Numbered from the stretch's first letter, positions 1-9,617 are shown. The stretch: DNA of 64,000 bases from Sphingomonas sp. KRR8 (GCF_023559245.1 NZ_CP097462.1:496001-560000); one strand, 5' to 3'. A program made the numbers and translations. Notes: generated by a model from the sequence alone, not told the origin.

Positions 1-1014
1 GATGGGGCAACCGACCAGCAGCGGCACGATGTGCGTCACCGACGGCATGACCGGCAGGCCCGCCTCGGCGAACTTGCGCTTGAGCATGGCGGCGGCGTCC
101 TGCTGCGCCTGGCGTTCGTATTCGGACTGCTTGAGATGGCGGACCGAGGCGAGCGCGCCCGCGACGAGCACCGGGGACAGCGAGGTGGTGAAGATGAAGC
201 CGGGCGCATAGCTGCGGATGCAGTCGACAATATTCTTATCGGCCGCGATGTAGCCGCCCATCACGCCGAATGCCTTGCCCAGAGTGCCTTCGATGATGGT
301 CACCCGGTCGGCGATGGCGTCCCGCTCCGAGATGCCGCCGCCATGCGCGCCGTACATGCCCACGGCGTGAACCTCGTCGAGGTAGGTGATGGCGCCATAT
401 TTGTCCGCGAGGTCGCAGAGCGCCTCGATCGGCGCCACATCGCCGTCCATCGAATAGACGCTCTCGAAAGCGATCAGCTTGGGCGTTTCGGGCTCTTCGG
501 CGGCGAGCAGCTCTTCGAGGTGAGCAAGGTCGTTGTGACGGAAGACGCGCTTTTCGCAGCCACTGTTCTTGATGCCCGCGATCATCGAAGCATGGTTGAG
601 CTCGTCCGAGAAGATCACGCAGCCAGGCAGAAGCTTGCCCAGCGTGGAAAGTGCGGCCTCGTTCGAGACATAGCCGCTGGTGAACAGCAGCGCGGCTTCC
701 TTGCTGTGGAGCGAGGCGAGTTCGGCCTCCAGCTCGACATGGTAATGGGTGTTGCCGCCGATGTTGCGGGTGCCGCCGGAGCCGGCGCCAGTGGTGCGGA
801 TCGCCTCTTCCATCGCCTCGAGCACGACGGGGTGCTGGCCCATGCCGAGATAGTCGTTGGAGCACCAGACGGTGATCGGCTTGGGGCCGTTGCCGCCAAA
901 GCATTGCGCGTCGGGATAGTTACCCCGCGTGCGCAGGATGTCGATGAAGACCCGGTAACGGCCTTCGACGTGCAGGCGATCGATCGCCGCCTGAAAGATG
1001 CGATTGTAATCCAA
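1..1014 (-). CDS. hemA: 5-aminolevulinate synthase, 3' end cut by window edge
   Basis: Condenses glycine and succinyl-CoA to 5-aminolevulinate, the first step of heme synthesis by the C4 (Shemin) route typical of alphaproteobacteria; cytoplasmic, PLP-dependent. The frame stays open from a TTG start at 1014 to the first base, giving 338 residues of an expected ~400, so the C-terminal end is missing. The N-terminus reads as [18 protein letters not shown], the usual family start, and is preceded by a GAGGCGAG-like ribosome site. Visible motifs are [24 protein letters not shown], the [10 protein letters not shown] loop and [11 protein letters not shown], whose lysine (about residue 247) should carry PLP. 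It lies 62 bases behind murI on the same strand and may be co-transcribed. The family assignment is firm; the TTG start is inferred from homolog-like sequence because no in-frame ATG fits. Confidence 0.95.
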   Translation of the reverse strand, partial: MDYNRIFQAAIDRLHVEGRYRVFIDILRTRGNYPDAQCFGGNGPKPITVWCSNDYLGMGQHPVVLEAMEEAIRTTGAGSGGTRNIGGNTHYHVELEAELASLHSKEAALLFTSGYVSNEAALSTLGKLLPGCVIFSDELNHASMIAGIKNSGCEKRVFRHNDLAHLEELLAAEEPETPKLIAFESVYSMDGDVAPIEALCDLADKYGAITYLDEVHAVGMYGAHGGGISERDAIADRVTIIEGTLGKAFGVMGGYIAADKNIVDCIRSYAPGFIFTTSLSPVLVAGALASVRHLKQSEYERQAQQDAAAMLKRKFAEAGLPVMPSVTHIVPLLVGCPI

Positions 1015-1076
1015 CTGCCGCTCGCCTCGTCTCTCGCGGGCCCCTTAACCCTATAGCGCCTGCTTTGCCAGCCGGG

Positions 1077-1859
1077 TCAGAGATGATGGATACGGTTTAA
1101 CCCGTAGGCGGCGAGCGCCTGCGCCAGAATGGGCGAGGGCGACGCGCCGGTGAAGACGGCAATGCCTTCCGGCGGCTGAACGGGCCATTGCTGGCCGTCC
1201 GTGAGAAAGGCGATGCGGCGGGCGATCCCGGCGGCGCCGTCCACCTGGACGGCCTGCGGGAGGGCGGCACGAAGTTCATCGGCCAGCAGCGGGAAGTGGG
1301 TGCAGGCGAGGACGACCACGTCCATGTCATTGCGATCCGCGAGCGGGCCGACGGCGGCGGTAATGGCAGCGGCATCGACCGGCTGCCCGGCCAGTTTGGT
1401 TTCCGCCAGCTGCACGAGCTCGGCCGAGCCGTGGCGAAGCACTTCGCAGTCAGCCGCGAAGCGGGCGGTCAGATCGTCGACATAGGGCTGGCGCACGGTC
1501 GCTTCGGTGCCGAGCACGCCGATAACGCGCGTCCTGGACAGCTCGGCGGCGGGCTTGATGGCGGGCACGGTGCCGACAACCGGGATTTCGAGCGCGGCGC
1601 GGACGTGGGCCAGCGCGATGGTGGAGGCGGTGTTGCAGGCGATCACCGCCAGCCGCGGGTGATAGCGCTCCACCAGGCGGCCGAGCAGCGCGGGTACCCG
1701 AGCGGCTAGTTCAGCCTCCGTCTTCGTCCCATAGGGAAAGCCGGCGCTGTCAGCGGCGTAGACGATGGGTGCTTTGGGTAGCTGGCACCGCGCCTCGGCC
1801 AGCACGGACAGGCCGCCGACGCCGGAGTCGAAGAACAGGATGGGGGCGTTCGCGTCCAT
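1077..1859 (-). CDS. murI: Glutamate racemase
   Basis: Interconverts L- and D-glutamate to supply D-Glu for peptidoglycan; cytoplasmic, cofactor-independent. The 260-residue protein has the family signature FDSGVGG at residues 10-16, the first catalytic cysteine in CNTAS (C75) and the second in CTHFP (C186). I chose the ATG at 1859. The frame is open further, to an ATG at 1997, but those 46 extra codons simply translate the inverted repeat between this gene and plsY and look nothing like the family. The gene is divergent from plsY and 62 bases upstream of hemA. Confidence 0.95.
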   Translation of the reverse strand: MDANAPILFFDSGVGGLSVLAEARCQLPKAPIVYAADSAGFPYGTKTEAELAARVPALLGRLVERYHPRLAVIACNTASTIALAHVRAALEIPVVGTVPAIKPAAELSRTRVIGVLGTEATVRQPYVDDLTARFAADCEVLRHGSAELVQLAETKLAGQPVDAAAITAAVGPLADRNDMDVVVLACTHFPLLADELRAALPQAVQVDGAAGIARRIAFLTDGQQWPVQPPEGIAVFTGASPSPILAQALAAYGLNRIHHL

Positions 1860-1869
1860 GAGGCCTGTC

Positions 1870-1960
1870 ATTGCGAGCAGCAGACTGACGAAGCAATCCA
1901 CTTCTCTTCGGCGCAAGCGGCTCGGAAGAACACTGGATTGCTTCGCCTGCGGCTCGCAAC
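1870..1960. repeat. Palindromic interspersed repeat (REP-like)
   Basis: The left arm (1870-1900) contains GACGAAGCAATCCA and the right arm (1934-1960) begins TGGATTGCTTCG; the arms are imperfect inverted copies about 27-31 bases long, ending in ATTGCGAG and CTCGCAAC. The 33-base centre can fold too (CTCTTCGG against CGGAAGA). The unit sits in the gap between divergent murI and plsY and codes for nothing sensible. From memory, elements with a GGATTGCTTCG core and CTCGCAAT ends are scattered through many sphingomonad genomes; that is recollection, not a search. I saw no second copy in this window. Confidence 0.75.
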
Positions 1961-2003
1961 GGCGGGGAGTTGCGGAGCCGATCCGCTGTGCTACCATCCC
2001 GCC

Positions 2004-2609
2004 ATGCCCGCCCTTTCCGAGTTCGGCTACTTCGCGTTCTTGGCCTTCCTGATCGGTTATCTGCTGGGCTCCATCCCGTTCGGGCTGGTGCTGACCCGTC
2101 TGGCGGGCAAGGGTGACATCCGCGCGGTGGGATCCGGCAATATCGGTGCCACTAACGTGCTACGGACGGGCTCCAAGGGACTTGCGGCGGCGACCCTGCT
2201 GCTCGATGCCTTGAAGGGCGCGGCAGCGGTGTGGGTGGCGATGCAATGGCCCGACGGCGCGCGCTTTGCCGCCGCAGGGGCGCTCATCGGGCACCTCTAT
2301 CCGGTGTGGCTGCGCTTTCGCGGCGGCAAGGGGGTGGCGACCTTACTCGGCGTGCTGATCCCGTTGCTGTGGCAGGCGGCGATCGTATACGCCGTGGTCT
2401 GGATCGGGCTGCTGCTGACCGCCCGGATCAGTTCCGTCGCGGGAATGGCCGCGGCGGTCAGTGCGCCGGTGGTGGCGGCGATCATGGGGCGGAGCGAGCT
2501 CGTGCCGATGCTCACCGGCTTCGCCCTGCTGGTCATCTGGAAGCATAAGGAAAATCTTGCTCGGCTGCGCGCGGGGACCGAACCTCGCGTCGGACGAGCG
2601 TCGCCTTGA
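2004..2609 (+). CDS. plsY: Acyl-phosphate:glycerol-3-phosphate acyltransferase
   Basis: Transfers the acyl group from acyl-phosphate to glycerol-3-phosphate, giving lysophosphatidate for membrane phospholipid synthesis; integral inner-membrane enzyme. The 201-residue protein has about five hydrophobic segments and the three PlsY motifs: GSGNIGATN near residues 43-51, RFRGGKG near 105-110, and a C-terminal WKHKENLARLRAG. I started at the ATG at 2004, which gives MPALSEFGYF; upstream in-frame codons run into the repeat. The stop overlaps the TTG start of dprA (TTGA), so the two are probably translationally coupled. Confidence 0.95.
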   Translation: MPALSEFGYFAFLAFLIGYLLGSIPFGLVLTRLAGKGDIRAVGSGNIGATNVLRTGSKGLAAATLLLDALKGAAAVWVAMQWPDGARFAAAGALIGHLYPVWLRFRGGKGVATLLGVLIPLLWQAAIVYAVVWIGLLLTARISSVAGMAAAVSAPVVAAIMGRSELVPMLTGFALLVIWKHKENLARLRAGTEPRVGRASP

Positions 2610-3700
2610 GCCGCGCCGCCGACCTCCTCGCCCGGGTCCGGTTGATCAGGACCAACAGCATTGGACCCGTTACTTACCGCCAACTACTGCTGCGGTTCGG
2701 CAGTGCAGAAGCGGCGCTGGACGCCTTGCCGGACCTTGCCACGCGCGGCGGCGGCCGACCGCCGGCGGTTTGCGACGTGAGCGTCGCCCAGCGCGAAATC
2801 GAGCAGGTGAGCAAGTTGGGCGCCCGTTACCTTGCGATCGGCGAAGGCCTCTATCCCCGCGCGCTGGCCGAAGCGGACGGTGCGCCGCCGCTGCTTATTG
2901 CCAAGGGTGACCTTGGCCTGTTCGAGCGGCCGATGATCGCCATCGTCGGCGCGCGCAATGCCAGTGCCGCGGCCAGCCGCTTCGCCCGCCAGCTCGCCTG
3001 GGACCTTGGTCGCGAGGACGTGGTGGTTGTGTCCGGACTCGCGCGGGGCATCGACACGGCGGCGCATGACGGAGCGATGGAAACAGGCACCATCGGCTGC
3101 GCGGCGGGCGGCATCGACATCTTCTACCCGCCCGAGAACGAGGCACGGCAGCGGCGCATGTTCGAAGTCGGCGTGGTGCTGAGCGAGACTCCACCGGGCT
3201 ACGAGCCGCGCGCCAGGGACTTCCCGCGGCGCAACCGCATCATTGCCGGCCTCAGCGCCGGCACGGTGGTGGTGGAAGCCGCTCCGCGTTCCGGCTCGCT
3301 GATCACCGCCCGAATGGCGGCGGAGATGGGGCGGGAAGTGATGGCGGTGCCAGGCAGCCCGCTCGACCAGCGCGCCCAGGGCTGTAACGGCTTGATCCGC
3401 GAGGGTGCGACATTGGTTCAGAATGCGGCAGAGGTGCTGGAGGCCGTGCGACCAGGCGCAGGCGGGCGAGTGCAGTCGCCAACTACGCAGTTTCAGGGGC
3501 CGATTCCGGTGGCTGAACCGGCAGCGGATGAAAGGGCGCGCGTGGAGGAACTACTTGGACCTTCGCCGGCACCGATCGATGACCTCGTCCGCATGTCGGG
3601 CTTGGCGAGCGGCGCGGTGCAGCTGATCCTGCTGGAATTGGATCTGGCCGGTCGGCTGGATCGCCATGCTGGCGGCCAGGTGAGCCTCAGGACGGGTTGA
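2606..3700 (+). CDS. dprA: DNA processing protein DprA
   Basis: Binds incoming single-stranded DNA during natural transformation and loads RecA; cytoplasmic. The 364-residue protein has an N-terminal helical region with a helix-hairpin-like LIRTNSIGPVTYRQLL, a Rossmann-like core beginning MIAIVGARNAS at about residue 110, the conserved SGLARGID at 143-150, PRRNRIIAGLS, and RSGSLITARMA, then a C-terminal winged-helix-like segment (about 300-360). The start is TTG at 2606, overlapping the plsY stop by 4 bases; no ATG gives the expected N-terminus. DprA is also found in species never shown to be transformable, so function in uptake is not proved here. Confidence 0.93.
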   Translation: MSRAADLLARVRLIRTNSIGPVTYRQLLLRFGSAEAALDALPDLATRGGGRPPAVCDVSVAQREIEQVSKLGARYLAIGEGLYPRALAEADGAPPLLIAKGDLGLFERPMIAIVGARNASAAASRFARQLAWDLGREDVVVVSGLARGIDTAAHDGAMETGTIGCAAGGIDIFYPPENEARQRRMFEVGVVLSETPPGYEPRARDFPRRNRIIAGLSAGTVVVEAAPRSGSLITARMAAEMGREVMAVPGSPLDQRAQGCNGLIREGATLVQNAAEVLEAVRPGAGGRVQSPTTQFQGPIPVAEPAADERARVEELLGPSPAPIDDLVRMSGLASGAVQLILLELDLAGRLDRHAGGQVSLRTG

Positions 3701-3721
3701 CGACGGCTAGTGCGGCTCTTC

Positions 3722-3748
3722 ACCCTCGTGCGTATGCGTGAGGGGTTT
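3722..3748 (+). terminator. Possible terminator or leader hairpin between dprA and topA
   Basis: ACCCTC and GAGGGGT flank a short loop and are followed by TTTTC, which resembles an intrinsic terminator for dprA. The stem is only about 5 strong pairs extended by wobble pairs. The downstream arm (GAGGGG, 3740-3745) also lies 8 bases before the GTG of topA, where its ribosome site would be, so the hairpin could instead mask that site. Confidence 0.35.
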
Positions 3749-3753
3749 TCCAA

Positions 3754-6255
3754 GTGAAGCTGGTTGTCGTTGAATCGCCTGCGAAGGCCAAGACCATCGA
3801 GAAGTATCTGGGGCCGGGTCACCGGGTGCTCGCATCCTATGGGCACGTGCGCGACCTGCCGCCCAAGGATGGGTCCGTCGATCCGGACCACGACTTCGCA
3901 ATGGAGTGGGAGACCTACCCCGACAAGGCGAAGCAGCTGAAGGCCATCACGGATGAAGCCAAGAAGGCGTCGGCGCTGATCCTGGCGACCGACCCCGACC
4001 GCGAGGGTGAGGCCATCAGCTGGCACGTCCAGGAAGTGCTTCGGAAGCGCAAAGCCCTGCCCGCCGATGTGAAGCGGGTGACGTTCAATGCCATCACCAA
4101 GTCGGCGGTGACCGAGGCGATGGGCCGGCCGCGGCAGCTCGATACCGACCTGATCGACGCTTACCGCGCGCGGCGGGCACTCGACTATCTGGTCGGCTTC
4201 ACCCTCTCCCCAATTCTGTGGCGCAAGCTTCCAGGCGCCAAGAGCGCCGGGCGGGTGCAGTCGGTCGCGCTGCGGCTGATCGTTGACCGTGAGCGCGAGA
4301 TCGAGCTGTTCAAACCGCAGGAATATTGGAGCATTGCGGCTCAGTTGGAGCAGGACGGGCAGAGCTTCACCGCACGGCTGGTGGGCCTCGACGGCAAGAA
4401 GATCGACCGGCTGACGATCGGTGATGAGGGTAGCGCCAACGCCGCCAAGGCCGTGGTCGAAGCCGGCCGGTTCACCGTGCAGTCGGTCGAGACCAAGCCG
4501 CTCAGCAAGAACCCGCCGCCGCCCTTCACCACCTCGACCCTGCAGCAGGAGGCCGCGCGCAAGCTGGGCTTCGCCGCGAGCCATACCATGCGAGTGGCGC
4601 AGCAGCTCTATGAAGACGGCCTGATCACCTACATGCGGACGGACGGCGTGCAGATGGCCGACGAGGCGATCTCGGCCGCGCGCAAGGCGGTCGCGACCCG
4701 CTATGACGCCGGTTACCTGCCCGACAAACCGCGTCATTATGCGACCAAGGCCAAGAACGCGCAGGAAGCGCATGAGGCAATCCGGCCCACTGATTTCAGC
4801 CGAGCCAAGGCAGGGAGCGGTGATCACGGCCGGCTGTATGAGCTGGTCTACAACCGTGCGCTGGCAAGCCAGATGGCGAGCGCCCGGCTGGAGCGCACCA
4901 CCGTGGAACTGGTCGACGGGGCTGGCCGGGCCAGCCTCCGCGCGACAGGGCAGGTGGTGCTCTTCCCCGGCTTCATGGCACTCTATGACGAAGGGCGCGA
5001 TGACCCGCAGGACGAGGAAGGCGCGCGCATGCCGCACCTTCGTCAAGGCGACGCGCCAGCCAAGCGCGCAGTCGATGCCGTCCAGAGCTTCACCCAGCCG
5101 CCGCCGCGCTTTTCCGAGGCGAGCTTGGTCAAGCGGCTGGAGGAGCTGGGGATCGGACGGCCGTCCACTTATGCCGCAACCCTCCAGACGCTGAAGGACC
5201 GCGAGTATGTGCGGCTGGAGAAGAACCGCTTCATCCCGGAGGAGAGCGGGCGCCTGGTGACCGCTTTCCTTGAGCGCTTCTTCGAAAAGTACGTCAGCTA
5301 CGATTATACCGCCGAGCTGGAGGAGGAGCTGGACGACGTCTCGGGCGGTCGGCTCGACTGGGTCAAGCTGCTCGAGGGCTTCTGGAAGGACTTCAAGCCC
5401 AAGGCGGGTGAAGTGACCGAACAGAAGCCGTCAGAAGTGACCGCGGCGCTCGACGACTTCCTTGCGCCATGGCTGTTCCCGGACAAGGGTGACGGCTCCG
5501 ACCCCCGGCTCTGCCCCAATTGCGGCAACGGCCGGCTTGCCTTGCGCGGTGGCAAGTTCGGCGCCTTTGTCGCCTGCTCCAACTATCCCGACTGCAAGTT
5601 TACGCGGAAGTTGGGCGAAACCGGCGGCGAAGGCGCGAGCGACGGCCCGCAGGAGCTGGGCGACGGGATTGTCCTCAAGAGCGGACGCTTTGGTCCTTAC
5701 GTGGAGCAGGGCGACAAGCGCGCGTCGATCCCCAAGGATGTGCCGCTTGCCGACCTGGATCTTGAGTGGGCGAAGAAGCTGCTTAGCCTGCCGCGGGAGA
5801 TCGGCGCTCATCCCGAGACGGGCGAACCGATCAGTGCGTCGATCGGCCGCTATGGACCTTACCTCGTGCACCAGGGCAAATACGCCAGGCTGGGCAGTAC
5901 GGCCGAGGTGTTCGAGACCGGCATGAACGCGGCGGTCGCCAAGCTGGCGGATGCGGCCAACGGCGCCGGCAAGGGGCGAGGCGCTTCGCGTGAGCCGCTG
6001 GCGGTGCTAGGTGCCCATCCGGAGAGCGCCAAGGAGCTGAAGGTCATGGAAGGCCGCTATGGCCCCTACGTGACCGACGGAACCACTCATGCGACCCTGC
6101 CCAAGAGCGCTGATCCGAAGGCGGTAACGCTGGACGAGGCGGTGGCCCTCATCGACGCCAAGGCGGCGAAGGGCCCCGCGAAGGGCAAGGGAAAGAAGAA
6201 AGCCCCGGCGAAGAAGGCGGCTCCGAAGAAGGCAGCCGCCAAGAAGAAGGCCTAG
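3754..6255 (+). CDS. topA: DNA topoisomerase I (type IA)
   Basis: Relaxes negative supercoils by single-strand passage. The 833-residue protein opens with the TOPRIM motif VVESPAKAKTIE (residues 5-16), carries the metal-binding DPDREGEA at 80-87, and the active-site tyrosine in LITYMRTDG (Y293). One C4 zinc ribbon follows at about 587-616 (CPNC...CSNYPDC), then three copies of a G-R-[FY]-G-P-Y motif (about 645, 695 and 765), and a lysine/alanine-rich basic tail of about 30 residues that probably binds DNA. The start is GTG at 3754; the protein begins MKLVVVESPAK, as in the family. The TAG stop overlaps the stop of the convergent moeB-like gene in a shared CTAG. Confidence 0.97.
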   Translation: MKLVVVESPAKAKTIEKYLGPGHRVLASYGHVRDLPPKDGSVDPDHDFAMEWETYPDKAKQLKAITDEAKKASALILATDPDREGEAISWHVQEVLRKRKALPADVKRVTFNAITKSAVTEAMGRPRQLDTDLIDAYRARRALDYLVGFTLSPILWRKLPGAKSAGRVQSVALRLIVDREREIELFKPQEYWSIAAQLEQDGQSFTARLVGLDGKKIDRLTIGDEGSANAAKAVVEAGRFTVQSVETKPLSKNPPPPFTTSTLQQEAARKLGFAASHTMRVAQQLYEDGLITYMRTDGVQMADEAISAARKAVATRYDAGYLPDKPRHYATKAKNAQEAHEAIRPTDFSRAKAGSGDHGRLYELVYNRALASQMASARLERTTVELVDGAGRASLRATGQVVLFPGFMALYDEGRDDPQDEEGARMPHLRQGDAPAKRAVDAVQSFTQPPPRFSEASLVKRLEELGIGRPSTYAATLQTLKDREYVRLEKNRFIPEESGRLVTAFLERFFEKYVSYDYTAELEEELDDVSGGRLDWVKLLEGFWKDFKPKAGEVTEQKPSEVTAALDDFLAPWLFPDKGDGSDPRLCPNCGNGRLALRGGKFGAFVACSNYPDCKFTRKLGETGGEGASDGPQELGDGIVLKSGRFGPYVEQGDKRASIPKDVPLADLDLEWAKKLLSLPREIGAHPETGEPISASIGRYGPYLVHQGKYARLGSTAEVFETGMNAAVAKLADAANGAGKGRGASREPLAVLGAHPESAKELKVMEGRYGPYVTDGTTHATLPKSADPKAVTLDEAVALIDAKAAKGPAKGKGKKKAPAKKAAPKKAAAKKKA

Positions 6256-6998
6256 GCGCTGCCGCAGGCACGGCAGGACGGATCGGCGGGGAGGCGCATG
6301 GTGCGCCATTCGCCGGTCAGGCCGTCGAACAGCTGGAGCTTGCCGGCCGGGTCCTCGCCAACCTGGGCGAGCGCGCGGATGGCGAGCAGGGCGGCAGCAT
6401 TCCCCATGAGCCCCGTGACCGCGCCGAGCACGCCTTGCTCCGCGCAATTGTCGCAATCGTCCACGTCGAAGGCGTCGCCGACGAAGCAGCGATAACAGGG
6501 CTGACCACGGAACAGGCCCAGCTGCCCTTGGAACTGGACAGCGGCGGCGCTGATCAGCGTCAGGCCAAGCCGGACTGTCGCGTCGCTCACCGTCAACCGT
6601 GTGGCGAAATTGTCCGTGCCGTCGATAATGAGGTCGTGACCGGCGAGGAGTGTCTCGACATTGTCGGGGACGATCTGCCGTTCCACCGCATCAAGCTGGA
6701 CGTGCGGGTTGAGGCGCCTGACGAACTGGGCGGCGAGTGCAGCCTTCGGTTCGCCTGCCTCGCGCGTCCGGTAGATGGGCTGCCGATGCAGGTTGGACAG
6801 ATCGACACTGTCGCCGTCGATGATCGTCAGCCGGCCCACTCCTGCACCCGCCAGCGCCGGGATGACCGCCGTGCCTATCCCGCCGGCGCCGACCACGCAC
6901 ACCGAAGCGGCCTTCAGGCGCTGCTGCCCGGTCCCGCCGAACTGGGGCAGGACGATCTGGCGGGCGTAGCGGGAGAGTTCGTCGTCGCTGAGGCTCAT
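6252..6998 (-). CDS. moeB: MoeB/ThiF-type sulfur-carrier adenylyltransferase
   Basis: Adenylates the C-terminal glycine of a ubiquitin-like sulfur carrier (MoaD or ThiS) for molybdopterin or thiamine synthesis; cytoplasmic. The 248-residue protein has the nucleotide-binding VVGAGGIG at 35-42, the DGTDNF motif at 126-131, a candidate catalytic cysteine in [10 protein letters not shown] (C185) and zinc ligands CYRC (C168, C171) and CRAC (C242, C245). Length matches MoeB and lacks a rhodanese domain. Neighbours do not decide between MoeB and ThiF. Its ATG overlaps the dut stop (ATGA), making it the last gene of coaBC-dut-moeB. Confidence 0.9.
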   Translation of the reverse strand: MSLSDDELSRYARQIVLPQFGGTGQQRLKAASVCVVGAGGIGTAVIPALAGAGVGRLTIIDGDSVDLSNLHRQPIYRTREAGEPKAALAAQFVRRLNPHVQLDAVERQIVPDNVETLLAGHDLIIDGTDNFATRLTVSDATVRLGLTLISAAAVQFQGQLGLFRGQPCYRCFVGDAFDVDDCDNCAEQGVLGAVTGLMGNAAALLAIRALAQVGEDPAGKLQLFDGLTGEWRTMRLPADPSCRACGSA

Positions 6999-7432
6999 TG
7001 GCCGGTGGAGCCGAACCCGCCAGCGCCCCGGTCCGTGGAGTCGAGCTCGGTCACCTCGCGCCAGTGCGCCTGGGTGACCGCAGCCGGCACCAGCTGCGCG
7101 ATCCGCTCGCCGCGGCGGACCGGGAAGGGCTGGTCGCCGAAGTTGATCATGATGATCTTGAGCTCGCCGCGATAATCGCTGTCGATGGTGCCCGGCGTGT
7201 TCGGCACCGACACGCCATGCTTGAGCGCAAGGCCCGAGCGCGGTCGGACCTGGATCTCGTAACCGTCGGGAATAGCAACCTTGAAGCCGGTTGCCACCGC
7301 GTGCCGCTGGCCCGGTTGCAGGTCCAGGTCCTCCGCAGCGACCACGTCCATTCCGGCTGCGCCGGGCGTCGCATAAGCGGGCAGGGGCAGCCCCTCCCCA
7401 TGGGGCAGCCTGACGATTTGGATAGCAATCAT
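6995..7432 (-). CDS. dut: dUTP diphosphatase
   Basis: Hydrolyses dUTP to dUMP and pyrophosphate, keeping uracil out of DNA and feeding thymidylate synthesis; cytoplasmic homotrimer. The 145-residue protein shows the five trimeric dUTPase motifs: [39 protein letters not shown] and the glycine-rich C-terminal [11 protein letters not shown] chose the ATG at 7432, giving [12 protein letters not shown], because it overlaps the coaBC stop (ATGA) and earlier in-frame codons lie inside coaBC. Association of dut with coaBC is common in proteobacteria. Confidence 0.97.
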   Translation of the reverse strand: MIAIQIVRLPHGEGLPLPAYATPGAAGMDVVAAEDLDLQPGQRHAVATGFKVAIPDGYEIQVRPRSGLALKHGVSVPNTPGTIDSDYRGELKIIMINFGDQPFPVRRGERIAQLVPAAVTQAHWREVTELDSTDRGAGGFGSTGQ

Positions 7433-8658
7433 GTTTTGCTGAGTACCTCGGCGATGCGGGCGATGAGGCGGGCGGCGACTGCCGACTTGGGCGCTTCGGC
7501 CCAATCTTCGGTCCCGGACGCGGTGACCAGGTGAACGTGGTTATGGGTGCCGCCCATGACATCGCCAGACACGTCATTGGCGACGATCCAGTCGGCTCCC
7601 TTGGCCTCGCGCTTCGCGGCCGCGTTGGCGAGCAGGTCGTCGGTTTCCGCGGCGAATCCGACCAAAAGGCGTGGCCGATCTGGATGCTTGGCAAGGCTGC
7701 GGAGGATGTCGGGATTGGGCAGCAGTCGGATTTCGGGCGCTCCATCACCCTTCTTGAGCTTGGTGGCCGAGGCCGCGACCTTCCAGTCGGCGACGGCGGC
7801 AACCAGGATAGCGGCATCGCAAGGTAACGCGGCCTGGACGGCGGCCTGCATCTGGTCGGCGGTTTCGACCTCAATGCGTGCGACGCCGCCCGGAGTGGGG
7901 AGGTGGACGGGGCCCGAAACGAGCGTGACCCGTGCCCCTGCCTGAGCAGCGGCGGCCGCAATAGCGAACCCTTGGCGGCCGGAGGAGCGGTTGGCGATGA
8001 CGCGAACCGGGTCGATGGCTTCGTGGGTGGGACCCGCAGTGACCAGGATATGCTTGCCTCGAAGAGAAGCGCTGGCAGAGGGGATGTGATCCACCCCGCC
8101 CATGTGTTCGCCTGGCACGAGTGACGAGGAAGGTGCGAGGTTGAGTTGCGCCAGGATGTCGGTCGGCTCAGGCAGTCGCCCGGGACCATATTCTCCGCAT
8201 GCCATCTCCCCTTCGGTGGGCTCGATCACCGTTACTGAGCGAGCGCGCAACGTCGCGACGTTGGCGCGGGTGGCTTCGTGCTGCCACATGCGGACGTTCA
8301 TCGCCGGGGCCACGAACACCGACTTGTCGGTCGCCAGCAGCAAGGTGGTGGCGAGATCGTCGGCGATACCGGCTGCCATTCTGGCGAGCAGGTCGGCGGT
8401 CGCCGGGCAGACCAGGATAAGGTCCGCGGCGCGCGACAATTGGATGTGCCCCATCTCCGTCTCGTCCTTGAGGTCCCAGAGCGACGTGTAGACCGGGCTT
8501 TCGGCCAGTGCCGCAAGCGTCATCGGAGTGATGAAGTGGCTGCCGCCATCGGTAAGCACCGGCGTGACGCCATGGCCCTGCCGACGGGCAAGGCGGATCA
8601 GCTCGGCCGCCTTGAACGCCGCGATGCCGCCGCCGACGATGAGCAGGATGTTCGCCAT
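7429..8658 (-). CDS. coaBC: Bifunctional phosphopantothenoylcysteine decarboxylase/phosphopantothenate-cysteine ligase
   Basis: Carries out two consecutive steps of coenzyme A synthesis, joining cysteine to 4'-phosphopantothenate and decarboxylating the product; cytoplasmic. The 409-residue protein has the FMN-dependent CoaC domain at about 1-175 with H71 (GHIQLSR), the PAMNVRMW motif (N121) and the flap cysteine in [11 protein letters not shown] (C154), followed by the CoaB domain with [21 protein letters not shown] and a lysine-containing [10 protein letters not shown] linker of about 25 Ser/Pro-rich residues separates the two. It heads the coaBC-dut-moeB operon. Confidence 0.96.
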   Translation of the reverse strand: MANILLIVGGGIAAFKAAELIRLARRQGHGVTPVLTDGGSHFITPMTLAALAESPVYTSLWDLKDETEMGHIQLSRAADLILVCPATADLLARMAAGIADDLATTLLLATDKSVFVAPAMNVRMWQHEATRANVATLRARSVTVIEPTEGEMACGEYGPGRLPEPTDILAQLNLAPSSSLVPGEHMGGVDHIPSASASLRGKHILVTAGPTHEAIDPVRVIANRSSGRQGFAIAAAAAQAGARVTLVSGPVHLPTPGGVARIEVETADQMQAAVQAALPCDAAILVAAVADWKVAASATKLKKGDGAPEIRLLPNPDILRSLAKHPDRPRLLVGFAAETDDLLANAAAKREAKGADWIVANDVSGDVMGGTHNHVHLVTASGTEDWAEAPKSAVAARLIARIAEVLSKT

Positions 8659-8765
8659 ATCGAGGCGCGGGTTAGCGGGTCGGCGCCCACGCTGTCGAGG
8701 GCCGCTGGAAAGTGGGTCAAGCGCACCTTACCTGCCGTGTGCTCCGCCAGAGCAGGAGAAGATAC

Positions 8766-9617
8766 TTGGCCGATACCGACTATACGCCCCCGAAGGTCTG
8801 GACGTGGGAGGGGGAGAATGGCGGGCAGTTCGCCAGCATCAACCGGCCCGTTGCTGGTCCGACCCGTGACACGATCCTGCCGGTGGGAGAGCATCCCCTA
8901 CAGCTTTACTCGCTCGGCACGCCCAACGGCCAGAAGGTCACGATCATGCTGGAGGAGCTGCTCGCCGCCGGGCACAAGCAAGCGGAATATGACGCCTGGC
9001 TGATCAACATCATGGAAGGCGATCAGTTCGGAAGCGGTTTCGTCGACATCAATCCCAACAGCAAGATCCCGGCGTTGGTCGACCGCTCTGGGGGCGAGCC
9101 CGTGCCGGTGTTCGAGAGTGGGGCGATCCTGATGTACCTGGCCGAGAAGTTCGGCGCCTTCCTTCCAGCCTCAGGGGCGGCACGCGCGCGGACGCTGAGC
9201 TGGCTGATGTGGCAGATGGGCTCCGCGCCGTTCCTCGGTGGCGGCTTCGGCCACTTCTTCAGCTATGCGCCGACCAAGATCGAATATGCGATCAACCGCT
9301 ACGCCATGGAGGCCAAGCGGCAGCTGGACGTGCTCAACCGTCGACTGGCGGAAAGCGAATATGTTGCGGGGCCGGAAATCAGCATCGCCGATTTCGCCAT
9401 CTGGCCCTGGTATGGCGGAATGGCGCTTGGCCGCACGTACGAGGGTGCGGCGGAGTTCCTGGCGACGCACGAATATGAACATCTCATGCGCTGGGCGAGG
9501 CAGCTCGACGCTCGGGAGGGCGTAAGCCGGGGTCGGATCGTCAACGTGACAAGGGGCGACCACCAGCTGCGTGAGCGGCACTCGGCGGCGGATATCGACG
9601 CGGTGCTGAACGCCTAG
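8766..9617 (+). CDS. yghU: YghU-type glutathione S-transferase/disulfide-bond reductase
   Basis: A Nu-class glutathione transferase that binds two glutathiones and reduces disulfides and organic hydroperoxides in E. coli YghU; cytoplasmic. The 283 residues track the family closely: PPKVWTWEGENGGQFA, NRPVAGPT, LPVGEHPLQLYSLGTPNG, MLEELLA, NPNSKIPALVDRSG, FLGGGFGHFF and RGRIVN. The start is TTG at 8766 with AGGAG about 8 bases upstream. An ATG 54 bases earlier would add 18 residues unlike the family. The TAG stop shares CTAG with the stop of the convergent gene at 9614. Confidence 0.93.
   Translation: MADTDYTPPKVWTWEGENGGQFASINRPVAGPTRDTILPVGEHPLQLYSLGTPNGQKVTIMLEELLAAGHKQAEYDAWLINIMEGDQFGSGFVDINPNSKIPALVDRSGGEPVPVFESGAILMYLAEKFGAFLPASGAARARTLSWLMWQMGSAPFLGGGFGHFFSYAPTKIEYAINRYAMEAKRQLDVLNRRLAESEYVAGPEISIADFAIWPWYGGMALGRTYEGAAEFLATHEYEHLMRWARQLDAREGVSRGRIVNVTRGDHQLRERHSAADIDAVLNA

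Noticed and set aside
1860..1997. 46-codon N-terminal extension of murI
   Set aside because: It translates the inverted repeat and does not resemble glutamate racemases.
3493..5046. Long minus-strand frame (517 codons) opposite dprA and topA
   Set aside because: Shadow of GC-rich coding in the opposite frame; no family motifs, and the plus-strand genes are unmistakable.
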